Assembly: GCA_905221605.1 (NCBI GenBank)
Contig: CAJNDS010000257.1
Coordinates: 1 to 62,000, forward strand
Length of the DNA: 62,000 bases
DNA from: Symbiodinium natans
Lineage: Eukaryota; Sar; Dinophyceae; Suessiales; Symbiodiniaceae
Direction: 5' to 3'
Part shown: one piece after another, positions 32,507 through 43,681 of the stretch
Position numbering within the stretch: position 1 is the first letter of the stretch
How the letters are laid out: every line of letters starts with the position of its first letter
The notes under the pieces: model-generated
What the model was told of the DNA's origin: nothing
The model's input: the letters and a program-made list of their open reading frames with translations, nothing else
Databases searched by the model: none
Translations under genes and position numbers: made by a program

Positions 32507-33101
32507 GGTCGACCATGACACCCATGCAGAAGATCCGCGGAGATCGCGTGCGACCGCAAGTCACGTATGGAGGGATCTACTTGGGACCAGTGCTTGGGAG
32601 CACAGGTCATGCCATGGAAATCCGCTTGGATAGTGGGGAGACGAAACGGGTGATCGCGCCCGGACTCAAATTGCTCTACCCGTTGCGTTTCGACGCAAAT
32701 CTTCTGCCCGGTGCAAAGGCCCTAGATGGCTTCGTGCCCCCGCCTGAAGCACCGAAGACCAAAGAGCTGTTTCTCCCATATGTTCCAGGTGGAGGTCCTG
32801 GGTGAGACAACATGGTGTTACACCCAAGTGCCCCGGATGCCAGGAAGGCGTCAGCTCGAGCAGGCATTCCCAAAAGTGTGTGAAGAGATACCAAAAATGG
32901 TTGCGTGATTCCATCGATGATGCTCTGGAGGCATTAGGTGAAGGACCGAAGGTCGACCGAAGACCTGAAGAGCTAATTGGAGAAGACCCATACGATGATG
33001 ACGAGCAAATGAAGCCAAACAAGCGAATACGTTTTGGAGGAGAGGAGGTCTGAGCGTTCGATCCTGAGCAAGCAGGAGTCGGAGACCTAGAGATCCCGGA
33101 G
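32319..33101 (+). pseudogene. B2 integrase-to-RT remnants
   Basis: Compared with B1, the integrase core (both Asp and the Glu) is deleted at about 32403. About 70 bp is missing near 32569 and about 10 bp near 32799, and a TGA interrupts at about 33051. Short frames (32440-32805 and 32802-33053) preserve pieces of the integrase C-terminal region and the C-x2-C-x8-H-x3-C finger. Confidence 0.8.
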
Positions 33102-34496
33102 ATGTCAGTGCCGGATGCTGACTGGAATGTATCCGAATACCAGCCGTCCGAGGCTGAGGATGAGGATATGGGAGACGCTCTAGAGCATCCCCAGACGTTC
33201 CATGAGGGGGTCCCAGTCCGATACCTGGAGGAATTGCTCGAGAGCGCCCACTACACACCACAACCACTTTCTTGTTGTGACCACTACGACGTCGAAGCAG
33301 CATGTCACTTACTTGTTGGTCGGTCGAGCGTGGAGAAGTTCCCGTATGTTTGCTTGAACACAACAACACAACGACAGCACCACAAGCAACAGCAGTCGGT
33401 CGAGCGTGAAGCAGTTGAGTTGTTGAATCTCCAGGATCACCCATGTGTATGTTCCTCAGTTAAAGAGAAAAAGGAAGATGAGTCCGCAGGGGCGTACATG
33501 AGAATCCAAGACAGGACTCTGTGGGTGAATCGACCTCGAGCCAGCTACGACGACCTGGAAGGTTTCCAGCTGGACCCTGAAGAGACATGGCAAGGAATCA
33601 AGAAAGAAGTGAATGCGCTCGATAGTCTGAAAGTTGGTTATGCAAGATCAAAGAGCGAGATTGATGAATACCGCAAAGCCAACCCAAACTGTCGGACGGT
33701 CAAGTCCCGATGGGTCCTCACTCAGAAGGCCCCAGGACTAGTCCGAGCAAGGATAGTCGCTAAGGATTTTGCTCATGGCCGACCATCCGCACTCGATTTG
33801 GGGTTGAGTTCCAATACTGCGTCGGTGGAAGCCCTCAAGATCGTCCTTGCACGGGCGGCGAAGGGAAAGATGCGGGCTTACGGCCTCGACATATCCACCG
33901 CGTTTCTCTTTGCGCAGGTAGTGGAACCCACCATTATCGAGTTGCCAAGCACATTCGCGCTCGAGAGCGGCGAAACCGCGTACTTGATACTAGAGAAAGC
34001 GCTCTACGGTTTGCGTTCCGCCAGCCTCAGCTGGCAGCGACATCTGAACAGGATCGTGTCTGCCCTAGGCTTACAAGCGAGTCCGCTTGAACCGACGCTT
34101 TTCAGCGGATGGGTCAACCTTGAATCCGGATGGGAGTATATCATCATGTTAGCGTACGTGGATGATTTGCTCATTGTGTCCTCTACCGAGAAAGGGTTCG
34201 AGTACGTCCACGAAGCCCTGAGTTCAGTCTTGAAAGTCAAAGTGACAGGGAGGCTGATCGAAGATGGGCAGATGGAATTCCTCGGTCGTTTAATCCGTTG
34301 GGATGGACGACAGATCATGCTTGGGGTGAAGCCTGAGTATGTGAAGTCGGTCTTTACATCCTTCGGATGGGACATATCCACCGTAAAAGCATCCTTGACG
34401 ACACCCGACATCAGGAGTATGTACGATGAGGAGAGTGTTGAAGAGCCTTCAAAGGAGCTGTCAGTGAAGCAGCTTCACGGTTCCGAAGTTGCCTAG
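33102..34496 (+). pseudogene. B2 reverse transcriptase segment
   Basis: An open frame of 464 codons covers the linker and reverse transcriptase, including the D-I-S-T-A-F-L-F-A palm motif and Y-V-D-D-L-L-I. It ends because one C is missing at about 34463 relative to B1 (GTCAGTG instead of GTCCAGTG), shifting the frame before RNase H. Confidence 0.85.
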
Positions 34497-34549
34497 GGAA
34501 GATAGGCTGGCTCTGTCAAACTCGCTCAGATATAACGTACTTTCACTCC

Positions 34550-35950
34550 ATGTTGTCGCGCGGACAAAGCATGCCACGGCAAGTGCATGAAGATGCACTT
34601 CGCAAGTTCCTGCGATGGTTAGCAGCGTTTCCGCTGTTAGATCAAATCTTCCCGCTCGGAGATGGCAAGACCAATGAGGGGGAGAATGCCAGCCTGGTAG
34701 CCTATTGCGACAGCAATTGGGGCAGCGAGATGAGCGTAGCCCGGAAGAGCACCAGTGGCGGAGTGATCTACATCGCAGTGGACGGTCTGTGGTACTGCAT
34801 AAAGGGGTACAGCCGCCTGCAAAGCGTTGTCGCACTCAGCTCAGCAGAAGCAGAGTTGTTTGCCATCGCCGAGGCAGCGAAAGAGGTGGCAGGACTTGCG
34901 CAATTGACGGCGCATATCTGGGGCACCCTCCAGAAACCCCACCGCGTGTACACTGACTCTGCCTCAGCTAGGCAAATTGCCAGCATGGAGGGGCTACTCA
35001 GGCGCATGCGGCATATAGACTTGAGGTTGTGCTTTATCCAAGACCGTGTCCATAGCGGCGAGTTAGCAGTAGAGGGAGTGGCCGGAACCGAGAATGTGAG
35101 CGATCTTCTCACAAAGAATTTAAATCGCCTCCAAACAGCAAAGCATACAGCAACCCTCGGACTAGAAGATGTCACCAACATCGATTTCCGAGAGGTCCCA
35201 GCAGTCAGGTCTTGCTTGTTGCTGTCTGGAGTGCTAGATTCTGTACTCGGGCCAGACAACCTCGAATACGAAGCTTTCTGTCGGCTATGCGAACTCGAGA
35301 CTGAATATTCAACTTTGCTGATCGAGTTTTGCACGAGTTCACGTTCGAATCTGTACCTGCAAGGAAGTGTGCACCAAGTATTTGTCCTGCCGATTACTCA
35401 AGGGGTTGACGGAACCTCGAATGACACCGTGGAGCGGGTCATGTCTGCAATGAATGTTGCGAGAGAATGGGGGATGAAGGTTGTTTTCTGGAGCAGCACT
35501 CCTTGTACCGGAGGTAGCCCGTACCAACGGCGACACGAAGATCGGCCGGGCTATCAGGACCATCTACAAGCTTTATTCACGGTGCATCGCAAGCTCTGGC
35601 GGAGCTTCTTAGTGATGGTGAACCACCCGCAAGTAGGGGTATGGGTCATAGAATGGCCGCAGAGGTGTGCCTACTGGGGATGGGCAAGTACCCGTTCGTT
35701 TGCAGGGCAACGAACCCATTACACTGGCGAAGTGCACGGCTGTGTTTCAGGCTTGGTAGGCAGAGATGGATTACCTATCCGAAAGATTTGGAAACTGATG
35801 TCGAACGATGAACAGTTTGTGCGAACAATGTCCGAAACGTTTGCATGTACCTGCAAGGGAGATCATTCACGAAACTTTGATCTCAAAGAAACGCAGCAGT
35901 ATCCGCCAGCTTTCGCGGACGTCGCCCTGGAAAGCTTGCGACTGCGGTAA
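34550..35950 (+). pseudogene. B2 RNase H and C-terminal domain
   Basis: The rest of pol is open to the normal stop at 35950. RNase H motifs include A-Y-C-D-S-N-W, S-S-A-E-A-E-L and T-D-S-A-S-A-R. The C-terminal ~290 residues contain S-T-P-C-T-G-G and E-W-P-Q-R-C, as in B1. Together with 33102-34496 this shows one frameshift in otherwise well-kept RT-RNase H. Confidence 0.85.
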
Positions 35951-36163
35951 TTCGCGCCCGCCCGCCCGCCCCTGGCTTGCCCGCCCACCCGCCCAGCCAG
36001 GTTACTTTGCGAGAGTTAGTCGACCTCCAGCGGTCTGAAGCAGTGCAGCGGTCTAGGACTGAGGAATGCGCCGGCATGCGCGCCCCGGCGAGGAGCTTAG
36101 TTGGCTTTGCGTGGAGCTTAGTTGACGTGACCAACAGTGAAACTCTTGGTCATGAGGGGGAGT

Positions 36164-36694
36164 TGATATATGTGACCCTCCTAGTTTCCCAGTTGACACG
36201 TGATGTGCACTTGAGTTGTCTGCTATGAGTGTAAAGCATAGGCACGAGGACATGTCAGGCAGTGCAGATTTCCTTTGGCTTGGTGAGACCTTGTTTTGAG
36301 TAGGAAGAACCGTTTTCTGGTCGTTTTCTCGAAACTCGTTTGTCGGAACTCGTTTCCTGTTTGTGACCTGGTATTTGGTGACCAGAAGTGACTCAAGCCA
36401 GTTTAGGTCTGCACAGAGCTCAGCAGAGCACCTAAGAGGTGCTAGGAACCTACCCACAGTGTTTAGGAGTAGAAGTTCCATGGCTGAGTGTTTTCACCTG
36501 AAGTACCTTTGTTTTCCCGTGTCTGGCAGACAGTGTTTGAAGCTGGAGAGCCGTGCTCGCATTTGGCTCAAGACGAGCGGAGCTCGAGAAGCTGTGAACA
36601 GCGCAGTGAAAAGAGTCCGCACTTCGTGCTGTGAGGGTTGAGTGTAGTCTTGACCTGAGGTCCCTTAGGCCCCGTAGCTGTGCCACGAGTTTCA
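36164..36694 (+). repeat. 3' LTR of B2
   Basis: A complete TG...CA LTR follows a GAGGGGGAG tract. The spliced-leader-like motif is at 36550-36572 and has one extra T (CATTTGGCTCAAG). Sequence after the end is ACGGCGAGAG, leading into the transposase fragment. Confidence 0.88.
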
Positions 36695-37361
36695 ACGGCG
36701 AGAGTCAACACCCAAGATGACACTTGCCTGGTCTGGTGACAGATGCAAGTTCGAAGTGTAAACCCAGAGAGCGCCTGCAAGAGACCTCAAAGCAAGTCTA
36801 GTTCCACCAAAAAGCTCGTCTTCACGTCTGGTAACCGCCACTGTCTTTCTGCAGCTCTTGCACCGCCACTGGCAAGAAAGACCTTGTTCTTCAAGCTTCC
36901 AGCGTCCACCATCTTCGCACTTGCAAGTTCCAGTCTGAGGAGGGTCACGAAGCAAGAAACCTGCGTCCATGAGCAGCTTTGCAGCTTCCACAGGACTGGA
37001 GGACAAAATGTCGTCCAGAGACGTTCTTGTCTTCAAAGAAGTGCGTCCGAGCACTGGAGCTCTTCCGCTGTTTGACTTCTCTGCTCCTTTCGAGTGTACT
37101 CCACAGGTTCTTGTTCGCGTGCAGGTGGAACTGAAGAGGAGGAAGGTTCTGCAGCAACTTGAGGTTCGCGCACAGGCGGGACTGCAGAAGAAGAGGAAGG
37201 TTCTGCAGGGGCTTCTGCAGCAACTTCTTCAGCTTCGTCTCCGCTTTCCTCATGTTGCTGACCAGGTGTTCGACGTGCTGGTGCGAGCACGAACACGTCT
37301 GTCACGACCAGCAGAGCCCATGGTGATGGTGCCGCCGCGCCAGCGAGCAGCCATGGCTGCC
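36695..37361 (-). pseudogene. IS1595/Merlin-like transposase N-terminal fragment
   Basis: The minus-strand frame ending at 36692 encodes a zinc-ribbon arrangement (C-K-C near the start, then W-R-C-K-S-C-R-K), followed by a G-T-R-L-A-L-R stretch and a helical region with L-S-P-D-Q-A-S. This resembles the N-terminal ribbon and linker that precede the DDE domain of ISXO2/IS1595 and eukaryotic Merlin transposases. The catalytic domain would lie further left and is cut off by the B2 LTR; the upstream side is cut by the B3 LTR. The family call rests on motif layout only. Confidence 0.55.
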
Positions 37362-37751
37362 GAAGAACCGTTTTCTGTTCGTTTTCTCGAAACTCGTTTG
37401 TCGGAACTCGTTTCCTGTTTGTGACCTGGTATTTGGTGACCAGAAGTGACTCAAGCCAGTTTAGGTCTGCACAGAGCTCAGCAGAGCACCTAAGAGGTGC
37501 TAGGAACCTACCCACAGTGTTTAGGAGTAGAAGTTCCATGGCTGAGTGTTTTTACCTGAAGTACCTTTGTTTTCCCACGTCTGGCAGACAGTGTTTGAAG
37601 CTGGAGAGCCGTGCTCGCATTGGCTCAAGACGAGCGGAGCTCGAGAAGCTGTGAACAGCGCAGTGAAAAGAGTCCGCACTTCGTGCTGTGAGGGTTGAGT
37701 GTAGTCTTGACCTGAGGTCCCTGAGGCCCCGTAGCTGTGCCACGAGTTTCA
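37362..37751 (+). repeat. 5'-truncated LTR of B3
   Basis: LTR homology starts at GAAGAACCGTTTTCTG and runs to GAGTTTCA. The first ~140 bp of the LTR are replaced by the transposase fragment. The spliced-leader-like motif is at 37608-37629. Confidence 0.85.
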
Positions 37752-37754
37752 ACG

Positions 37755-37766
37755 TGGTAGCGGAGC
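37755..37766 (+). promoter_or_regulatory. Primer-binding site of B3
   Basis: TGGTAGCGGAGC, identical to the B2 site, three bases after the LTR end and followed by the same GGAGC/GCTCC hairpin before the ATG at 37780. Confidence 0.68.
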
Positions 37767-37779
37767 TTCGTGCTCCAGC

Positions 37780-39426
37780 ATGGACACTGGTGAAGAACGT
37801 GTGCCTGGACGAGACCGTTCTCCGAGAGGCCGCAGTGCAAGCAGCCTGAGTTCCACAGGGCTTTCTGGTGCAAGGTCACCAAGTGCCCGTGGGAGAAGAG
37901 AACGTGGAAGGTCTTTGCCAGCGCGACCAGCTTCAGTTCCACGCGGAGTAGACCCAAGGCAGTGGACAGCTACGACTGGAGCAGGCCATCAGCCACCAGT
38001 TGGGGCTGTGCCTTCGTTTGGACCTCAGTTCTACCAGATGGGAACGCCCCCTCAGACAGCACCACAAGAACCCCTTCAAGTTCCGAATATGCAGTTGCCC
38101 GTTGCACCTGGAGTAGCTCAACAGATGGAGTTCACGAGAGCAATGCTGCAAGCGCAGGACGAGCAGATCCGACAGCAGGCAGCTCAACTTCAACAGATGA
38201 GTGCCATGCTTACGCAAGCATTGCAGCTTGCAAGTGCGAATGCTGCCAATGCGCATATTGCAGCAGCTGCAGCTTCATCGTCGACGAGTCCTACACCGGG
38301 AGGAGACCCCTCAGCAGCACCTGCGAATGCATCGACTCCTGTGGACATGGAAGTAGACTCTGGTGTACGAAACAAGAGAGCAGAGGGTTACATTCCACAG
38401 TTGCCTCAGCTGAACTATGCGTCCATGACGAGCAGACATGCTGAAATCCGAGTTTGGACAGCCTACAGAGACGAACTTACGAGTTGGCTTTGTTTGCTCG
38501 ACGACCGCTACGCTACGGAATTGCAAGAAGCGATCAGTAGCAATGTGGAAGTCCTGCAAGTGAGGCTTGAAGCCGGGAAAGCAGCCCGGTCAACCAAACT
38601 TTGGTTTTTGCTTCGTCAGTCCATGAGCAAGTTCCAACGTGGGCAAGATTTGGTGCATCTCATCGAGGTGAAACAAATGGGAGCAAGTGCCGGATACGAA
38701 CTCTGGCGCTCGTTGAACAACGAATTGTCAGTTCGCTCCAGAGTGGAGGGACAGGCCCTCCGCGAACAGGCGTTAGGCCTGGTGCCACCAAAGCATCTCA
38801 AGCGACCACTTGATGTCGCCAGGTGGTACACCACCGAGCTTCTCAAGTTCGAGGCGCAGGTGAAGCATCGCTTCCCGGAGTTGCTCATCGGAGAACAAGA
38901 GGGAGTCCTGTGCCTGATGAAGCACTTGGATTCTGAGACCAAGAGATATCTGCTCCTCCATCACTCAACAAAGAGCATGGGTGAGCTGATGACTGGTTTG
39001 CAGTTTTACGACGAGCAGCTTCGTGTGATGGACTTCCAGAGAGAAGGAGCATCCGGGTATGCGAATGCCTTCAAGGGTGGCAGAGGCGGAAAGGGCGACA
39101 GAGACAAGAGCAACAAAGGCCCCAAGGGCAACAAAGGCAACAAAGGCGAGAAAGGAGAAAAGGGACAGAAGGGTGGCAAAGCGAAAGGAAAGGACAAGAA
39201 AGGTGACCAAGGCGGAAAAGGAGACAGAGCTCGGAGCAAAAGCAGTGGGCACCTCCGAAGGACAAAGCCGCAGCGGCGACGAGCCAGGCCGTTACGACGC
39301 AGCCAGAGGCACCATCATCTTCATCGTCTACTTCGGCGAAAGCAGCAGCGCAGCCCACAACCAAGGGTAGTGGAAAAGCACAGTCATCAATCAAGACGTT
39401 TCTGGAGGGATATCACTTTGGTATGA
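37780..39426 (+). pseudogene. B3 Gag without its zinc knuckle
   Basis: Gag is colinear with B2 until about 39243, where 64 bp are missing (from just after AGCAAAAGCAG to TGGGCACCTCC). The deletion removes the whole CCHC knuckle and shifts the frame, so the last ~60 residues are out of phase. The frame ends at 39426, overlapping the start of the next in-phase segment. Confidence 0.88.
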
Positions 39427-40283
39427 TGCTCACGAACCAAGTGGTTAGTTTTCCTTCAGATGATCGCATTTACTGGCTGATTGACTCTGGTAGTTCGTTC
39501 CACATCATCACGAGAGAGACGCTTGAGAGCGACCACGTGAAAATCCTGAGTTGGTTGGAAGGACGCCCGAAGTCATATGCGGAGACTGCGACTGGAGATT
39601 CCGTTGAAATTGGCGGATCAACACATGTTTTAGTGGAAGTTTGCTTTGAAACCACCACCCCAGCATCATCGAAAAGCAGTTCTGAGCATGAGGGTGACGC
39701 TGTGTACATGTGTAGGGCTAGGTTTGAAGCCGTCATTTCCGATCAGATCAAGCACAATTTGCTGAACATCAACTTGCTTTGTCAGAATGGAGGTTGGGAG
39801 CCAGCGATGTGCGACCAGCAGGGCGTAATTACCGTCCGAAAGCACGGCGTAACGCTGAGACCAACCATGTTTGCTTCAGTTAGTTGGCTTGCGTCAGTTC
39901 GGAATGACCATCCTTTAGCGCTGAAACCGCAGGATTTGATCGCCAAAACGGAACAGTTTCGTCGAAGTCGGTCTCGCAAGTCGTCTTCGAGTCGTGATTT
40001 TCATCGTTCGACTTCGAATCGAGGTCATCGCAGCTCTGCGAGAGTGTGTGTTGAGCCCGAAAACCCCGAATTGCTGGATGTTTCATGTCTTGATGAGGTA
40101 GTTGATTGCGAGTTTCAGACGAGCCACGAACATGTTGACCTGGACCAAGTCGAAGCTAAGGACAGACTAAGGACAGTCGGTGACGTTTCCGGCTCTGCGA
40201 GGGATCAACTTCAATTTTTCAGTCATGTGGATACGCCAGTTGTTCGTGAGCTTGATAGGGATGAGCGCTTGATTTTTAGTGAA

Positions 40284-40433
40284 GACAACAGCGTTATCTC
40301 ACACAAGCAACAGGACAACAGCACCACACCAGCAGTCGAGCGGCTTGTATTTGAAAATGACAGCAGCGTTATCTCACACAAGCAACAGGACAACAGCACC
40401 ACACCAGCAGTTGAGCGTCTTGTGCATGAGCAT
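40284..40433 (+). repeat. In-frame 75-bp repeat, two copies (B3)
   Basis: Two 75-bp units of the same 25-residue repeat; B1 has three and B2 four. Confidence 0.9.
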
Positions 40434-40557
40434 GGTAGGGAAACAGTTGTCTGTCGTGCTTGCTTGGAGGATTTCCCTGATGAGGTTGAGACTGGCAGCT
40501 TGGATTGCTCAAAGAGGCGAAGTTTTCCTAGAGCAGGACAGATAGGAGACCGCCGCT

Positions 40558-42267
40558 ATGGATCCGAGTGCCACGATGCAACGGAGCATTCAACAATTGG
40601 AAGGCATGCGCCAGGGGGCGAGACGCAGGAGACTGATATTGTTGGAAGCCAACGCCGCGCAGCACGGCATAGAGCTGCCACAGGCAGTCCAAGAGGAACT
40701 CCAGGCGTCGTATGCCGAGGCGGACTCCACTGGAGGGGACGAGATGGATCTGGACCTGGATTCGGCAAGGCTGGACCCTTCGACCTCATCTCCTTCGGTA
40801 GAGTACGTCATGGAAGAGACGGAAGCGGCGGAAGCACCGTCGTCCCACACCGGGGTGAGGGAATTCCAAGCGGATCCTTCGATGTCAGAGGCTCCAGCCA
40901 AGAGACCCGCTATGGTGCAGATGAAGCCGACGCCGAAGATCAAATCCAAGGAGAAAACCATGGCCGCGAGACCGGTGCGGAACTTGCTGCCGGACCATGT
41001 GGATCAATCGACCATGGGAGTCGATCCTCGGGAGCCCTCCGGCCCCCCGCCGGCATCGTCAGCGCCAGCACGGAGAGGAAAACGGCGCTGGGCGTCGGCG
41101 GGCTGGACGACGTGGGTTGCTCGTCGGTTCGGAGGAGCTTGGACGGCACAAGCTTCGGGAGCCAGCGACTCACCGGATACGCCGGTGACGCTGTTTTGTC
41201 TCCTGTGCCAGAAATATGTCACCGAAGCCCACTTGATGAGCGAGCCACACGAAGCCAACATGCAGGGCTTCACGCAGACCATCTCCCAGGAGGGCCTCCA
41301 CGTGACGCAGAACCCGGTGGATTGGACCACATGGGAGCAAGCGCTTGCCGAGCCAGAGCAGCTGGAGATTGGAGTAACGGAGGGCAAGGCTCGATCAGTG
41401 GTTACGCTGGGACCGACCGGCATTTCGGGCGAGTTTCCTCAGCCGAAACCGAAGGAAACAACCGCGGCAGCACCGGCGAGCTCAGGGCCAGGACCATCGA
41501 CAATGGTGGTGGAGGTAGACGAATCCGACGAGGATTGGGGAGAATGGAGGCCAACCACAGGGGTTCCAGCTCCAACGACCCCAGCACATCCGAAGCATCC
41601 CCCTATCTCCATGATGCAGCCGCCGGGGGAACCGGTCGGCCCGACAGCAGTGTACACGGAGCACCGCCGGGGCCCCGAGCCCAGGCATGCAAAGAGCGCT
41701 CTCCGAGTGACACCTCCCTGGCGGGAATCACTTTCCAACCTGGGCTTTCATGGTCCGTATCTGCAGCTGCATCTGAGCACACCAGGCCACACCTCAGAAG
41801 GGCTACAAGCCCTCGGACCTTTGAGGGAGAGCTTCCTGCGGATGCAGGCGAAGGACCATGCCCAACTGCCGGTCAGCTTGACACCTTCGAAAGCCGCCAG
41901 CGACCTGTCCGGCAATGTGATGAGGGTGGCAGAGACAATGGGAACAGGAGCATCGGGAACAGTGGCACCGGCAGAAAGGCCATTCAGCCCAATGAGCCTT
42001 CGCATGCAGCTCGAGACAGGGATCCTCACGGGCCAAGCATACGAGGACCGGCGCCGAGCAAGATCGGAGAACATACAGGCTGCGAGGGCGGTCGCCAAGC
42101 CAAGGTTGGCGCTCCCGATCCCTCCGCCACCTCCGGTTCCGCGACCCGAGCGCACTCCCGAGACACCAATTCCGTGGAGTGGCGCACCCTCTCCTGCATT
42201 CATGGAACTCATCAGGCGCCGCCGAGATCGCCAAGAGCGCGATCGTTCTCGCTCCCCGTCTCCCTGA
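40558..42267 (+). CDS. Overprinted ORF in B3 (+1 to the polyprotein)
   Basis: A 569-codon ORF from ATG 40558 to TGA 42265, colinear with the 567-codon version in B1. Length differences are whole codons: two codons shorter near residue 67, four codons longer near residue 290, and single-codon changes near the end. The C2H2-like finger, Pro/Glu-rich middle and Arg/Ser-rich tail are all kept. The polyprotein frame is open through the entire interval here too, although B3 is otherwise damaged. Function unknown. Confidence 0.7.
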   Translation: MDPSATMQRSIQQLEGMRQGARRRRLILLEANAAQHGIELPQAVQEELQASYAEADSTGGDEMDLDLDSARLDPSTSSPSVEYVMEETEAAEAPSSHTGVREFQADPSMSEAPAKRPAMVQMKPTPKIKSKEKTMAARPVRNLLPDHVDQSTMGVDPREPSGPPPASSAPARRGKRRWASAGWTTWVARRFGGAWTAQASGASDSPDTPVTLFCLLCQKYVTEAHLMSEPHEANMQGFTQTISQEGLHVTQNPVDWTTWEQALAEPEQLEIGVTEGKARSVVTLGPTGISGEFPQPKPKETTAAAPASSGPGPSTMVVEVDESDEDWGEWRPTTGVPAPTTPAHPKHPPISMMQPPGEPVGPTAVYTEHRRGPEPRHAKSALRVTPPWRESLSNLGFHGPYLQLHLSTPGHTSEGLQALGPLRESFLRMQAKDHAQLPVSLTPSKAASDLSGNVMRVAETMGTGASGTVAPAERPFSPMSLRMQLETGILTGQAYEDRRRARSENIQAARAVAKPRLALPIPPPPPVPRPERTPETPIPWSGAPSPAFMELIRRRRDRQERDRSRSPSP

Positions 42268-42884
42268 AAGGGAGTACTGAGAAGCCCAACCCAATCCTTG
42301 CAGCTTTGTCCCAAGATGAAAGAAAAGAGCCCGATACGCGACAGCCACAACAACAGTTTGAGTTAGTCACTGAAGAAGGAATTATTGGGGACAATGTGCG
42401 TAGTAAACACGCTGAGCTGCAGCACCACATGCAGGGACACGTACCATACATGTCTGACTGTGAGTTTTGCCAGCGGACTAGAGGGACCACTCCAGCACGA
42501 AAGCGTAGCGACCTGAACCCGAGAGAGTTTCAGCTTGACCAGTGCTTCTTTCGCAAGCTTGCATTCATCGTACTGGTTCATACCATGAGCTTTGCAATTG
42601 CAGTTTGCTTTAGACCTGAGGGAGAGAGCGCAGCAACAACAGCAGAACATTTGCATCCCTGGGTCAGGCACTTTGGTGTGAAACAACCGCATTTCATGTC
42701 TGATGCAGAGGGACTCACGAAGAACATCGCAGCGAGACTCGCTGATCTTTGTGAGGGTACTGAGGACAGCTTTGCACCCGAAAGGCATGCACCAGCAGCA
42801 GAACGAGCCATTAGGACCCTAAAAGGAATCGTAGCGACACATGAGCTTGAGTTGCGGGAACATGGCGTTGTTTTGGATGCTGAG

Positions 42885-43023
42885 GGTTTTTGTGTGTTAC
42901 TCAAAAATGTTTTGAACGAAGCATTTTGCAACATGCTTATCGTGCTGTCTATGGTTTAGCCACCAGCGGCTCAGACTTGAGACATGATCTGTGAAGTCCT
43001 TGAGACATTCGCATTTTGGATTG
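42885..43023 (+). repeat. Split direct repeat A1 (left terminus)
   Basis: 139 bp from GGTTTTTGTGTGTTACTC to GCATTTTGGATTG, identical by eye to 52427-52565. Confidence 0.92.
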
Positions 43024-43291
43024 GCATGATTTAGTGGCATTTCACTATTAAAGTGGCATTAGCTGTCATAGTTGTCATGCTTGTTGGAAATGACATACAA
43101 CACTTACGACTTTTTAGGGACTTTTTCCCTTTTGAGTGAGCCATTGCTGCAAGGCCCTTGCGCTGGTGATTTCCTCGTTTCAGTGGTGCGACAAGTGCTG
43201 CAGTGTCTTTTGGCTTTTGTGGTGCTGAGAGTGCTGCTTTGTTTTGAGCAGCAGTACACATCGAACGCCTCGTGCCCGGGGGCGCTAGTGC

Positions 43292-43681
43292 ATGTCAGAC
43301 TCAGAATCAGACCGGACTTCGTCTGTTTTGAGTGCACCTGCAGGGGACAGGCCGCTGTCTTCTGAGTCATCGTCCGGTAACCTTGCTCCTAGCGATACTG
43401 TGAGTGCCATTGAGCAACGACTTGATTCGGTGGAAGACAGGGTCATCTTGCAAGAAGAACGCTTCACAGTACTGGTGCAACGTTGTCAGCAGCTGGAGAC
43501 GCAACTGGAGCATTTGGCTTCACAGGTGCACCTTTTGCGGGTTCGATTGGACGAGACTGAGGATTTTGTTGAGGAAACTACATCTTACATCACACGCCTT
43601 CATCAATACCTGCAGAATTTATCTTTGTTTTGGAGTGCGTGTTTTCGGGATGTCTTCAGACGACTTCGCAATCAACAATGA
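43292..43681 (+). CDS. Small coiled-coil protein, first ORF of YR element
   Basis: 129 residues. The N-terminal ~35 are Ser/Asp-rich and probably disordered. Residues ~38-100 form a heptad-rich coiled coil (E-Q-R-L-D-S-V-E-D-R-V, then Q-L-E-T-Q-L-E-H-L). The C-terminus is aromatic and basic. It may be a capsid-like or oligomerisation factor, but no family was recognised. Its last 32 bases overlap the start of the recombinase ORF in another frame, which would suit coupled translation of the two. Confidence 0.6.
   Translation: MSDSESDRTSSVLSAPAGDRPLSSESSSGNLAPSDTVSAIEQRLDSVEDRVILQEERFTVLVQRCQQLETQLEHLASQVHLLRVRLDETEDFVEETTSYITRLHQYLQNLSLFWSACFRDVFRRLRNQQ

Larger units (their letters stand above)
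28026..36694 (+). mobile_element. Copia-B retrotransposon copy B2 (decayed)
   Basis: Both LTRs (28026-28556 and 36164-36694), primer-binding site, gag and polypurine tract are intact. The pol region has lost most of the overprinted ORF and the integrase core, plus several smaller segments. It could be mobilised only with help from other copies. Confidence 0.88.
39423..42884 (+). pseudogene. B3 protease and integrase (left half of pol)
   Basis: In-phase pol resumes with protease D-S-G-S-S (near 39483), two 25-residue repeats, the region overprinted by 40558-42267, and integrase with its compact H-x4-H-x6-C-x2-C finger and the D, D, E residues. The frame is cut at 42884 (after G-A-G) by the YR element and reads into it to a stop at 42959. 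The missing part continues at 52950. Confidence 0.88.

Noticed and set aside
32318-32570. Missing segments in B2 read as spliced introns of a retrocopied transcript
   Set aside because: Ends lack consistent GT/GC/GA...AG boundaries, and several losses are very short or remove catalytic residues; deletions fit better.
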